From: Mucilaginibacter sp. KACC 22063
Lineage (GTDB): Bacteria > Bacteroidota > Bacteroidia > Sphingobacteriales > Sphingobacteriaceae
Direction of reading: 5' to 3'
Assembly: GCF_028736115.1 (NCBI RefSeq)
Contig: NZ_CP117877.1
Coordinates: forward strand, 1,860,001 to 1,924,000
Length of the DNA stretch: 64,000 nt
The translations under genes and the position numbers were made by a program. This document shows, piece after piece, positions 32,757 through 41,433 of the stretch. Position 1 is the stretch's first letter. Each line of letters begins with the position of its first letter. Under the pieces are notes generated by a model. The model was not told where the DNA came from, searched no databases, and saw only the letters and a list, made by a program, of their open reading frames with translations.

Positions 32757-33158
32757 ATGGCTGAAAACCAACACGATAAATTATTTAATATTATAGAATC
32801 TAACATCAGGCAGCATGCACGGTATCAGAAAATTACATTATCTGAGCTTGCATCAGCTATTGGCATGACTGAAGCAGGTTTTTATAAGATGTTATCGTCT
32901 GAAAGTATTAAGGTTAAAACTTTAAAAAAGTTGTCTGAAGTACTACATCAGCCTATCGAAAGTTTTTTTGAGGAATTCATTCTTCCAACAAAAGGTATAC
33001 GCTCATACACCAAAAAACATTTATCAAACTATCACATAGCGGCAGAACCACAGGCGGCTTATGGCAATGACAGGGAGATATTACTAAAGCAAATAAAACT
33101 GCTTGAAAGCCAGATAGAAGATAAGAACAAGATCATTGAATTGCTGAGCAAAGGCTAA
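32757..33158 (+). CDS. XRE-family helix-turn-helix transcriptional regulator
   Basis: A 133-residue protein (ATG at 32757) with an N-terminal HTH of the Cro/C1 type: ITLSELASAIGMTEAGFYKMLSSESIKVKTLKKLSEVLHQPIESFFEE (about 24-72). A linker follows, then a C-terminal coiled-coil helix (REILLKQIKLLESQIEDKNKIIELL) likely used for dimerisation. This domain order is common in small Bacteroidota regulators. It is divergent from the pair of small genes to its left, with a palindrome between them, so it probably controls its own and their expression. Confidence 0.85.
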   Translation: MAENQHDKLFNIIESNIRQHARYQKITLSELASAIGMTEAGFYKMLSSESIKVKTLKKLSEVLHQPIESFFEEFILPTKGIRSYTKKHLSNYHIAAEPQAAYGNDREILLKQIKLLESQIEDKNKIIELLSKG

Positions 33159-33391
33159 ATAACGCCTGCTACACGCACCTTTGTAATCACTATCCTTCTT
33201 TGGATGCGTTCTGCAAGCTTAAATCTTTTGCACAAATATATAAACGTGATGATCAGCATATATTTTTTCTCAAGATACACATTAAAACGAAATTTAATTA
33301 ACCTGGTTTAAACTTTTGTAAAAAAGTTGTTATAAACGCTTTTCCGGTTTGCCAACAGCTTTCTTTATAATATAAAGCCCACTTATCAATC
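33159..33391. other. AT-rich gap upstream of the M19 dipeptidase
   Basis: No gene is seen in these 233 bp. The right part contains the inverted sequence AACTTTT-GTA-AAAAAGTT and several near matches to TAnnTTTG, but no exact one. Confidence 0.4.
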
Positions 33392-34573
33392 ATGAAAAAG
33401 CTGTTCATATCGGTTCTGCTCCTTTGTTCCTTTAAAACTTATGCTCAAAACAATACCATTCACCGTAGGGCTGTATTAGTGGATACGCACAATGATGCTT
33501 TATCTAACCAGTTGATAACCAAAGTTGATTTAGGCAAATTGCAGCAGGACGGTAACCTTGATTTGGTAAGGGCAAAAGAAGGCGGCCTGGACGTGCAGGT
33601 TTTCTCTGTTTGGTGTGGTTCGCAATATGGTAATGGGACTGCTTTTAGATTTGCTACCCGCGAAATAGATTCGCTATACGCTTTGATAAAGCGTTACCCG
33701 CGCAAGATAAGAATGATAAACAAACCTGTTGACCTTGCAATTGCACAGCGCAACGGGCAGTTGGGTGCCATGATTGGTGTTGAAGGCGGACATATGATAG
33801 AAGACCGGCTGGATTATATAGACAGCCTTGCCAGCCGCGGTATGTGTTATCTTACGCTTACCTGGAACAATAGTACCAGTTGGGCGACTTCTGCTAAGGA
33901 TGAAACCTTTAAGGCCGACTCGCTGCCACATAAAGGCCTTACCGGTTTTGGCAGGCAGGTAGTTAAACGCCTGAATGAAGTGGGTGTAATGGTGGATGTG
34001 TCGCATGTGGGCGAGCAAACATTTTATGATGCTATTGCTGCTTCAACAAAGCCGGTAATTGCTTCGCACAGTTGTGTGTATGCACTTTGCCCGCACCAGC
34101 GTAATTTAAAAGATGATCAGCTTAAAGCGATTGCCAAAAATGGGGGAGTGGTATTTGTGAATTTTTACAGCGGATTCTTAGACAGCACTTACATACCGAA
34201 GCAGCAAGTGTTCTTAAAAGCACATCAGGCAGAATTAGATTCGCTGATAAAGGTTTACAACGATTTCGACCTGGCAGTTATCAGGCTTAATAAAATTCAC
34301 AAGCAGGAATCAGATGCCTTAAGGCCACCGCTTAGCTTGCTGATAAAGCACATTGATTATATGGTGAAGCTCATCGGCGCCGATCACGTAGGTATCGGTT
34401 CTGATTTTGATGGCGCGGAATCATACCCTTTAGGTATGGATAGCGTAGCAGATTATCCGAAAATTACAGACGAGCTTGCCAAATTGAATTACAGCCCGTC
34501 TGACATAGACAAAATATTAGGGCATAATTTTATCCGGGTATGGCAGGCAAACAGGAAGGGTGTTAGTCATTAG
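33392..34573 (+). CDS. Membrane dipeptidase family (M19) hydrolase, exported
   Basis: A 393-residue protein with a signal peptide (MKKLFISVLLLCSFKTYAQ). M19 features appear in order: VDTHNDAL (first metal ligands), IGVEGGHMIED (bridging Glu), LTWNNSTSWATS, VMVDVSHVGEQTFYD, VIASHSCVYALCPHQRNL and GIGSDFDG. The family hydrolyses dipeptides with broad specificity, including D-residues at the C-terminal position. A periplasmic role in peptide scavenging is likely. The last codons (VSH-stop) are part of a TCATTAGT repeat array that continues past the gene, so the natural C-terminus may have been altered by repeat growth. Confidence 0.88.
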   Translation: MKKLFISVLLLCSFKTYAQNNTIHRRAVLVDTHNDALSNQLITKVDLGKLQQDGNLDLVRAKEGGLDVQVFSVWCGSQYGNGTAFRFATREIDSLYALIKRYPRKIRMINKPVDLAIAQRNGQLGAMIGVEGGHMIEDRLDYIDSLASRGMCYLTLTWNNSTSWATSAKDETFKADSLPHKGLTGFGRQVVKRLNEVGVMVDVSHVGEQTFYDAIAASTKPVIASHSCVYALCPHQRNLKDDQLKAIAKNGGVVFVNFYSGFLDSTYIPKQQVFLKAHQAELDSLIKVYNDFDLAVIRLNKIHKQESDALRPPLSLLIKHIDYMVKLIGADHVGIGSDFDGAESYPLGMDSVADYPKITDELAKLNYSPSDIDKILGHNFIRVWQANRKGVSH

Positions 34574-34690
34574 TTTATTGGTTCATTAGTCATTAGTGCC
34601 ATTAGTCATTGATATAATAGTCATTGGTCATTAGTCAATTGTGAAGTCATTTGTCATTAATTATATATCCTAATAACTAATAACCATTAA
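34565..34690. repeat. Short-period array of TCATTAGT-type units
   Basis: About a dozen loose copies of GTCATTAG, GTTCATTAG, GTCATTGG and similar run from the end of the M19 gene into the intergenic region. Confidence 0.7.
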
Positions 34691-34815
34691 TCTTTACCTA
34701 TCATCCATGATCTATGAGCCACAAATCTTACCCAAAACAAACTACACTGCTTTGACCCAAAGCGGCTTGAATATTGTACGTTAAAAGCGTAAATTCGCAT
34801 CATATTTCACATAAC

Positions 34816-35775
34816 ATGTCTCAAGAACTTGAACACGTACAATGCCTGATCATCGGATCGGGTCCTGCCGGATACACTGCTGCCATATATGCCGCCCGCG
34901 CTGATCTTAAGCCTGTATTATACACTGGTATGCTTGCCGGTGGACAGCTTACACAAACTACAGATGTAGAAAATTTTCCAGGCTACCCTAATGGAATTAT
35001 GGGCCCCGAAATGATGGAAGATTTCCGCAAACAGGCTGAGCGTTTTGGTACTGATATCCGTTTTGGCTATGTAAGTTCTGTTGATTTCAGCAGCCTGCCG
35101 CATAAAGTGGTGGTTGACGAAACTGTTACCATTTTAGCTGATACCGTAATTATTTCTACAGGTGCATCTGCAAAATGGTTGGGCCTGGAGTCTGAGCAAA
35201 AATATAACGGCTTTGGTGTTTCTGCCTGTGCCGTATGCGATGGTTTCTTTTTCCGCGGACAGGACGTAGCCATTGTAGGCGCTGGTGATACTGCTGCCGA
35301 AGAAGCTACTTACCTTGCCAAACTTTGCCGTAAGGTTTATATGCTGGTTCGCCGCGATGAGTTCCGTGCTTCAAAAGCTATGGCAACCCGCGTAATGAAT
35401 ACCCCTAATATTGAAATAATTTATAACACCGAAACAAAAGAGATTGTAGGCGATGGCCAAAATGTAACCGGTGTAAGGGTACATAATAACAAAACTAACG
35501 AAGAATCTATACTTGATGTAACAGGTTTCTTTGTGGCTATCGGTCACCACCCAAATACAGATATTTTCAGAGGGGTAATTGATATGGACGAAACCGGTTA
35601 TATCATTACAAAACCGGGCAGTACAGAGACTAACGTAGAAGGTGTTTTCTGCTGTGGTGATGCTCAGGACAATATCTATCGCCAGGCTATAACTGCTGCA
35701 GGTACAGGTTGTATGGCAGCGCTTGATGCCGAACGTTATTTGGCAGCTAAAGAAGCTGCTGCAATGGAAGCTTAA
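34816..35775 (+). CDS. trxB: Thioredoxin-disulfide reductase
   Basis: A 319-residue flavoenzyme using NADPH to reduce thioredoxin. FAD-binding motif GSGPAGYTAAIYAARA starts at residue 14, the redox centre is Cys138-Ala-Val-Cys141, the NADPH motif is GAGDTAAEEATYLAK, and GVFCCGDAQD is the second FAD contact. The frame is open 14 residues further upstream (34774), but the ATG at 34816 gives the family N-terminus. A terminator follows. The repeat array upstream separates it from the M19 gene. Confidence 0.93.
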   Translation: MSQELEHVQCLIIGSGPAGYTAAIYAARADLKPVLYTGMLAGGQLTQTTDVENFPGYPNGIMGPEMMEDFRKQAERFGTDIRFGYVSSVDFSSLPHKVVVDETVTILADTVIISTGASAKWLGLESEQKYNGFGVSACAVCDGFFFRGQDVAIVGAGDTAAEEATYLAKLCRKVYMLVRRDEFRASKAMATRVMNTPNIEIIYNTETKEIVGDGQNVTGVRVHNNKTNEESILDVTGFFVAIGHHPNTDIFRGVIDMDETGYIITKPGSTETNVEGVFCCGDAQDNIYRQAITAAGTGCMAALDAERYLAAKEAAAMEA

Positions 35776-35795
35776 TCAGCATTCAATTCATAATC

Positions 35796-35824
35796 AAAAG
35801 CCACCTATAAAGTGGCTTTTGTGT
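35796..35824 (+). terminator. Terminator after trxB
   Basis: The stem AAAAGCCAC / GTGGCTTTT with a 7-nt loop and T-rich tail lies between two convergent genes and could serve both. Confidence 0.8.
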
Positions 35825-35825
35825 T

Positions 35826-36203
35826 TTATATCCTTTTCTGTATTTGCCAGCGATGGCCAAAGGGATCATCAAATTCGCCCTGGCGATAGCCGTAATCAAA
35901 ATCCTGTACGGGAGAAACAAGCGTAGCGCCGTGTGCTATGGCTCTGTCTGTAAAGGCGTGTACATCATCAACAAATAAGCCTATTTCACAGCTCACGCCT
36001 TTCAATGTTTTCGGATCAAATTTGCCTCTGCCTTCCTGATGCAGATGAAAAAGTGTACCCTCAAGCGAAAGCTCTACCACATGCAGGCTGCCATCATCAT
36101 TAGTGATTCGCATTACTTCGGTAGCGCCGAGCCCGTTTATGTAGAAGTCAATATTGATTGTACCATCCGGAATGGTAAGCACAGGCGCAAATACAGGTTT
36201 CAT
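35826..36203 (-). CDS. VOC/glyoxalase-like protein (PhnB type)
   Basis: A 125-residue single-domain protein of the vicinal oxygen chelate superfamily, related to PhnB. The start MKPVFAPVLTIPDGTINIDFYINGLGA shows the typical first strand and helix; GLFVDDVHAFTDRAIAHGATLVSPVQDFDYGYRQGEFDDPFGHRWQI forms the second beta-alpha-beta-beta unit with the common DPFGHRW ending. Members bind small molecules or metals and include antibiotic-resistance proteins and isomerases; no activity is assigned here. Confidence 0.85.
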   Translation of the reverse strand: MKPVFAPVLTIPDGTINIDFYINGLGATEVMRITNDDGSLHVVELSLEGTLFHLHQEGRGKFDPKTLKGVSCEIGLFVDDVHAFTDRAIAHGATLVSPVQDFDYGYRQGEFDDPFGHRWQIQKRI

Positions 36204-36356
36204 GATTGATGGTATTTGATTAATAGTGGCGTTATATCACAATAAATTTACATCCCTTAAATTTGAAAATCAACACCTATATTTCTCATTACGCGCAAAA
36301 ATCTGTTAAATTCACGGTTTTTAAATTAATCACCCGGTTAATACTTAGATTAAATA

Positions 36357-38672
36357 ATGAAGAGACCTTTATACATCGTTCTTTTAGTAATTACTATTTT
36401 AACAACTTTAACGTCTGTGTCTATGGCTCAGGAGGCAGATCCATATGCAAGCATTATACCTGCACCAGTTAAGCTTACTAAAAGTGCGGGTAGTTTTGTG
36501 CTTAGCCAGCAAACCAGAATTTTAGCCGATACGCTAAATAACAAAGCGGTGGTTTTCTTCACAGATTTGCTTAAAAATAAATGGAACCTGCAAAACCAGC
36601 TAAGCCTTAATACGGGTACAACTGGTGCAAACATCATTGTGCTTACTTCAACCGGTACCGAGGGCTTACCAGCAGAAGGTTACCGTTTAACCATTACCCC
36701 GCAACAGGTAATTGTAGCAGGTAAAGGGGCAGGCTTATTTTATGGTATACAAACGCTGATGCAACTGCTTCCACTTGAGAAGGCTGGCAGTGTAAACCTG
36801 CCTTGTTTAACAATTGAAGATTATCCGCGTTTTGGTTACCGTGGTATGCACCTCGATGTATCACGCCATTTTTTCTCTGTGGAAATGGTGAAGAAGTACA
36901 TCGACCTGATGGCTGCTTACAAGCTGAATACTTTTCACTGGCACTTAACCGACGACCAGGGTTGGAGAATCGAGATTAAGAAGTATCCTAAACTTACGCA
37001 GGTGGGTAGTCAGCGTGCGCAAACGGTGATCGGTAATTTCCACGACCGTGTTCCGCAGCAATATGACAATACGCCGCACGGTGGCTTTTATACGCAGGAT
37101 GAGGTACGCGATGTGGTTCGTTATGCAGCAGAAAGATATATTACCATCGTACCTGAAATTGAAATGCCGGGCCATGCTACAGCCGCATTAGCTGCGTACC
37201 CGGAATATAGTTGTGATCCTGATAAACAATACCAGGTAGCGCAAACCTGGGGCGTTTTTAAAGATATTTATTGCCCTACTGATAAAACGTTTGCGTTTTT
37301 AGAAGATGTGCTTACCGAAGTGATGGAGCTTTTTCCTTCAAAATTTATTCACATAGGTGGCGACGAAGTGCCTAAAGATGCATGGCAAAAATCTGCTTTT
37401 TGCCAAAGCCTCATTAAACGCCTGCATCTTAAAAATGAGCATGGCCTGCAAAGCTATTTTATACAGCGCATAGAAAAGTTTGTAAACTCAAAAGGCCGCA
37501 ACATTATAGGATGGGATGAGATTTTAGAAGGCGGCTTAGCGCCGAATGCCACAGTGATGAGCTGGCGTGGAGAAGCTGGCGGCATAGAGGCCGCAAAGCA
37601 GCATCACAATGTAATTATGACACCGGGCAGCGGTGGCTTATATTTTGATCATGCGCAAGGTAAATCTGATAAAGAGCCTGTTGGTATCGGCAACTATGCG
37701 CCATTATCAAAAACTTACAGCTATAACCCAACACCTGCCGCATTAAGTGCAGACGAACAGAAATATATTATCGGTGTGCAGGCCAACATGTGGACCGAAT
37801 ACATAGCAACCGACAGTAAGCTGGAATATATGTTACTACCAAGGATGCTTGCACTTGCAGAGGTTGCGTGGTCGCCGTTGGCAAACAAAAACTTTACTGA
37901 TTTTTCTGCAACACGTTTGCCAAAACATTTGGCGGCGATAGATAAAAGCGGCACTAATTACAGGGTGCCTACGGCTATCGGCGCACCTGATAGTATTATG
38001 GTGGGTACCGCGCTTAACGTTAATATGAAAAGCCCGGTTGCAGGCGCAAAAGTTTATTACACTATTGACGATTACACACCGCGAGAAACCGATCTGCTTT
38101 ATGAGCATCCTTTTACCCTGAATGTACCGGTTGGTAATTACCGCCAGCTGCAAACCATAGTTATAACACCTGCCGGGCACCGCAGTGTAACTACAAAAGG
38201 TACCATTTATAATTATGCGGCATTGCCTGCTGTTAACTATCAGCCTACAAAGCAAGGTTTAAAATATCAGTTGGTGGCGGGTAGTTTTAAGAACACCGAT
38301 CAGATCAATCTTTCGGCGGTAACTGACACAGGCTTGGTAAAGGGTTTTTATACTACGGATTTCAAAAAAGCCAATCGAAACGGTTTCGGTATAATATACG
38401 ACGGCTATATACGTATTGATAATGATGGTAAGTACATTTTCTCTACAAAATCTTACGACGGATCGGTACTGATGATAGATGACCAGTTGGTGGTTGATAA
38501 TGATGGCAAGCACAGCCTTTTTGAAAAAGGGGGAGAAGTGTTGCTCCAAAGAGGCTATCATCGTTTCCGGGTAAGGTATTTTGACAAAGGCTCGTCGGGC
38601 ACGTTGCAGGTGTACTGGACACAGCCGGGCAAAATAAAAATGGACTTAACATCAGATTTCCTTTTTAACTAA
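36357..38672 (+). CDS. GH20 beta-N-acetylhexosaminidase with C-terminal PA14 domain
   Basis: A 771-residue exported glycosidase (signal peptide MKRPLYIVLLVITILTTLTSVSMAQ). Domains in order: the GH20b alpha/beta domain (about 30-155), the catalytic barrel with GMHLDVSRHFFS, NTFHWHLTDDQGWRIEI and the catalytic Asp336-Glu337 pair in HIGGDEVPKDAW, a chitobiase-like C-terminal beta domain (about 545-625), and a PA14 domain (about 635-760; YIRIDNDGKYIFSTKSYDGSVLMIDD) that may bind carbohydrate. It removes terminal GlcNAc or GalNAc using the N-acetyl group of the substrate. Likely targets are chitin fragments or host/peptidoglycan glycans. The lipoprotein gene follows after 25 bp. Confidence 0.92.
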   Translation: MKRPLYIVLLVITILTTLTSVSMAQEADPYASIIPAPVKLTKSAGSFVLSQQTRILADTLNNKAVVFFTDLLKNKWNLQNQLSLNTGTTGANIIVLTSTGTEGLPAEGYRLTITPQQVIVAGKGAGLFYGIQTLMQLLPLEKAGSVNLPCLTIEDYPRFGYRGMHLDVSRHFFSVEMVKKYIDLMAAYKLNTFHWHLTDDQGWRIEIKKYPKLTQVGSQRAQTVIGNFHDRVPQQYDNTPHGGFYTQDEVRDVVRYAAERYITIVPEIEMPGHATAALAAYPEYSCDPDKQYQVAQTWGVFKDIYCPTDKTFAFLEDVLTEVMELFPSKFIHIGGDEVPKDAWQKSAFCQSLIKRLHLKNEHGLQSYFIQRIEKFVNSKGRNIIGWDEILEGGLAPNATVMSWRGEAGGIEAAKQHHNVIMTPGSGGLYFDHAQGKSDKEPVGIGNYAPLSKTYSYNPTPAALSADEQKYIIGVQANMWTEYIATDSKLEYMLLPRMLALAEVAWSPLANKNFTDFSATRLPKHLAAIDKSGTNYRVPTAIGAPDSIMVGTALNVNMKSPVAGAKVYYTIDDYTPRETDLLYEHPFTLNVPVGNYRQLQTIVITPAGHRSVTTKGTIYNYAALPAVNYQPTKQGLKYQLVAGSFKNTDQINLSAVTDTGLVKGFYTTDFKKANRNGFGIIYDGYIRIDNDGKYIFSTKSYDGSVLMIDDQLVVDNDGKHSLFEKGGEVLLQRGYHRFRVRYFDKGSSGTLQVYWTQPGKIKMDLTSDFLFN

Positions 38673-38697
38673 AAACTATCGATTAAACCATAATAAA

Positions 38698-39468
38698 ATG
38701 AGCTCCAGATCTTTGATGCTGCTTTTATCGGCTTGCGTGGGTTTAGCATCATGCAGTCAGCAGGATAATAAAGCAGTTACTACAGCACCAGTTGCCCCCA
38801 AACAGCAAGGCCCCGGCGAGCCGTTTAAATTTCATAAAATGATAGAGGTTTCCCCCGGCCAGTATTATGATGTGTTAAGCTGGGGAAGAGGCACTAAAGT
38901 GGGTGCCAAATATCTGATACTGCGGTCTGATTCTACAGAGCAGAAATACAATACCACCGAAGGCGATATAGACGGGCCAATTAAAGATGTGCTTAACAGC
39001 GATTTAGATACAGACGGTAACCCTGAAATTATCATCCAGGCTAATTCCATAGACACCAACCGCTATACCAACGTTTATGTGTACGAATACCGCGACCAGC
39101 GCGCACAAAAAATAGATTGGCCAAGGCTTACCGTTTCGCAAAGAAAAGGCTATCGCGGCGGCGACCGTTTGTTTATTAAAGATGATAAGCTGATGCGCGA
39201 ATTCCCTGTTTATGATGGCAGCGGTGCTACAGCAAAGCCAAACGGACAAAAACGTTTACTGGAATATAGCCTGCACAGCAACGAATTTTCTGTGAAGCAG
39301 GTAAGTAAAGATTCTACTGTAAATACCGCTAAGGATGGCGTGGTAATCAGCCAGCCTAAAGTAGAGCAGAAAGAAACTGCCAAAATATCTGAAAAGAAAT
39401 CATCATCCTCCAAAAAGAAAACTTCTCATAAAACCGAGAAGAAAAAGAAACACAGGCATAGAAGGTAA
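38698..39468 (+). CDS. Lipoprotein of unknown function with Lys-rich tail
   Basis: A 256-residue lipoprotein: MSSRSLMLLLSACVGLASCSQQ contains a lipobox (LASC) with the lipidated Cys at position 19. The middle (about 40-200) is a beta-rich domain with LSWGRGTKVGAKYLILRSD and a DLDTDGNPEIIIQA segment of FG-GAP/calcium-loop style. The last 30 residues are almost all Lys, Ser and His (KKSSSSKKKTSHKTEKKKKH). No family is recognised. It probably faces the periplasm; the basic tail could contact anionic polymers. Confidence 0.75.
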   Translation: MSSRSLMLLLSACVGLASCSQQDNKAVTTAPVAPKQQGPGEPFKFHKMIEVSPGQYYDVLSWGRGTKVGAKYLILRSDSTEQKYNTTEGDIDGPIKDVLNSDLDTDGNPEIIIQANSIDTNRYTNVYVYEYRDQRAQKIDWPRLTVSQRKGYRGGDRLFIKDDKLMREFPVYDGSGATAKPNGQKRLLEYSLHSNEFSVKQVSKDSTVNTAKDGVVISQPKVEQKETAKISEKKSSSSKKKTSHKTEKKKKHRHRR

Positions 39469-39515
39469 CCCAGAGGCGAGAGGTCAGAGACCAGAAATCA
39501 GAAGCAAGAGGCCAG
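39469..39515. repeat. Purine-rich short repeat
   Basis: A run of AGAGGCGAGAGGTCAGAG and CAGAAATCAGAAGCAAGAGG units between the lipoprotein gene and its terminator; low-complexity and noncoding. Confidence 0.5.
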
Positions 39516-39531
39516 ATTATATATAGATACG

Positions 39532-39568
39532 AAAAAGGAGAGATACAAATATTGTGTCTCTCCTTTTT
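39532..39568. terminator. Bidirectional terminator
   Basis: Arms AAAAAGGAGAGA and TCTCTCCTTTTT form a 12-bp perfect stem, with an inner extension (TACA/TGTG, one wobble). It lies between convergent genes ending at 39468 and 39579. Confidence 0.85.
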
Positions 39569-39578
39569 ATTACAGGTG

Positions 39579-40574
39579 TTAGTCAATTATTTGTAGCTGA
39601 TCTAATTGCTGATTGATAAAATCAATTTCCTCGGCGGTAAGTTTTACCTCTATAGCCTTGGCATTTTGTTTAGCCTGATCGGCATTGCGTGCACCTACCA
39701 ACGCAATAGTAATGCCCGGATGCTCAACTGTCCAGCGCAATACCAACTGGCCTAATGTGGCATTTTTGTCATCGGCAATATGTTTGATCTTTTGCAAAAA
39801 ATCGTTGGTGCGTTTAATGTTCTCATCTTTAAAATATTTAACGCCCGCACGGTGGTCGCCTTCACCAAATTCCTGCCCCGGTTTCATTTTGCCGGTTAAC
39901 AAGCCTCTTTCCAAAGGACTGTAAGCCAATATCGACTTGTTATGTTCTATACAATGTGGAATGAGTTCATTTTGTATACCGCGGTTAACCATGCTAAAAG
40001 GGACCTGGTTTGATGCCAGGCTTATTGTTTTTTCAGCCTCCTGCATTTGCTGTGCATCATAATTACATACACCTGCTTCGCGGATCTTACCTTGCTCTTT
40101 CAGCATTAGAACAGCTTCCATGGTCTCGTCAATTGGCGTAGTTACATCAGGCCAGTGAATTTGGTAAAGGTCGATATAGTCTGTACCCAGGCGTTTAAGG
40201 CTGTTCTCGCATTCCATGATCACACTATCACGACCGGCATATTTATAAATGTCAATCGGTTTTCCGCTGTTGTCTTTGCTTTTAAAAGCCAGCTGGCCTT
40301 TATTATCGTCCCAGCGCATACCATATTTGGTAAGGATCTGCACCTTATCACGCGGGAAATCTTTAATGGCCTGCCCAACTAATTCCTCACTTTTGCCCTG
40401 CCCGTAAATTGGTGCAGTGTCAATAGAAGTAATTCCCAGGTCATAGGCCGCATGCATAGCACCTATGGCATCATTATCATCATTTCCACCCCACATCCAG
40501 CCACCGGCTGCCCATGCACCAAAAGTTATCACTGATACTTCAAGATCTGTTCTTCCTAATTTTCTGTATTCCAT
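39579..40574 (-). CDS. Aldo/keto reductase
   Basis: A 331-residue NADPH-dependent oxidoreductase with the (beta/alpha)8 fold. The start MEYRKLGRTDLEVSVITFGAW and the catalytic residues Asp and Tyr in SIDTAPIYGQGKSEELVG, Lys in ILTKYGMRWD and His in DLYQIHWPD are all present. ALVGARNADQAKQNAKA is the usual phosphate-binding region. Substrate is unknown; related proteins reduce aldehydes or sugars. The DUF72 gene lies 32 bp upstream in the same direction, so the two may be cotranscribed. Confidence 0.9.
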   Translation of the reverse strand: MEYRKLGRTDLEVSVITFGAWAAGGWMWGGNDDNDAIGAMHAAYDLGITSIDTAPIYGQGKSEELVGQAIKDFPRDKVQILTKYGMRWDDNKGQLAFKSKDNSGKPIDIYKYAGRDSVIMECENSLKRLGTDYIDLYQIHWPDVTTPIDETMEAVLMLKEQGKIREAGVCNYDAQQMQEAEKTISLASNQVPFSMVNRGIQNELIPHCIEHNKSILAYSPLERGLLTGKMKPGQEFGEGDHRAGVKYFKDENIKRTNDFLQKIKHIADDKNATLGQLVLRWTVEHPGITIALVGARNADQAKQNAKAIEVKLTAEEIDFINQQLDQLQIID

Positions 40575-40606
40575 TTTATAGATGTTTTTATAAGTATTAG
40601 CTGTAA

Positions 40607-41332
40607 TTATTGCTTGGCTATTGCAATAGTTTCTTTTGCGTTATCAATCGCAGCAACAATTACATCATTATTAAAGTAAAACCAAGCCTCTTTGGTTTTA
40701 TGATGATGCTTTACTTCATCAACTTTCTTTTGTAAAAAATCTGTTGTATAAGGTGATTTATAAAGTTCGGGCACGCCATGAAAGCGGTAATAAACAATTG
40801 GCGTGTTTTGGATCATGTCATCCGGCAGGGTAGGATGGCTCATGCCGCAAAAGGTAATATGATGCTCACCCAGTATTTTGTAAACATCCTGCCGCCACCA
40901 GGTTGGATGCCGCATTTCTACCACATTCTTAAACGAAGGGTTTAAACTATTGATGATCCTTTCCAAACGTTCTTCGCTGTAACTGAAACGCGGCGGCATC
41001 TGAAATAATACCGGCCCTAATTTTTCCTGTAAACCATTGTTGACCACATCGTAGAACTGATTTACGAGATCGTATGCGTCATGAAACTGTTTGAAATGCG
41101 TAATGGTACGATAGGCCTTTACCGAAAAACGAAAGTCGGTATCGCTTTTTTGATACCAGCCCTGCAATGTTTTAAGCAGCGGGAAACGATAGAATGTAAC
41201 GTTAAGTTCGAGCGTTTTAAAATGCTCGCCGTAAAAATTAAACCACTTGCTTTGCGGAAGGCCTTCGGGATAAAATCCACCTATCCAATGTTTGTATGAA
41301 AACCCCGAACATCCAATGTACCAATCAGTCAT
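40607..41332 (-). CDS. DUF72 family protein
   Basis: A 241-residue TIM-barrel protein of the DUF72 (YecE) family: WYIGCSGFSYKHWIGGFYPEGLP at the N-terminus, FRFSVKAYRTITH, VLFQMPPRFSYSEERLERI, VVEMRHPTWW and YYRFHGVPELYKSPYT. Function of the family is unresolved; the fold resembles xylose isomerase-like barrels. It is likely cotranscribed with the aldo/keto reductase. Confidence 0.9.
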   Translation of the reverse strand: MTDWYIGCSGFSYKHWIGGFYPEGLPQSKWFNFYGEHFKTLELNVTFYRFPLLKTLQGWYQKSDTDFRFSVKAYRTITHFKQFHDAYDLVNQFYDVVNNGLQEKLGPVLFQMPPRFSYSEERLERIINSLNPSFKNVVEMRHPTWWRQDVYKILGEHHITFCGMSHPTLPDDMIQNTPIVYYRFHGVPELYKSPYTTDFLQKKVDEVKHHHKTKEAWFYFNNDVIVAAIDNAKETIAIAKQ

Positions 41333-41433
41333 ACTTTATAAATTAATATTCGCGTTTAATGTTTAGCTTTATTGTTACGAAACAAATAGCTTGCTTTTGC
41401 CGTATTAATAAGCTAATTATTGAGTCCCCGTTT

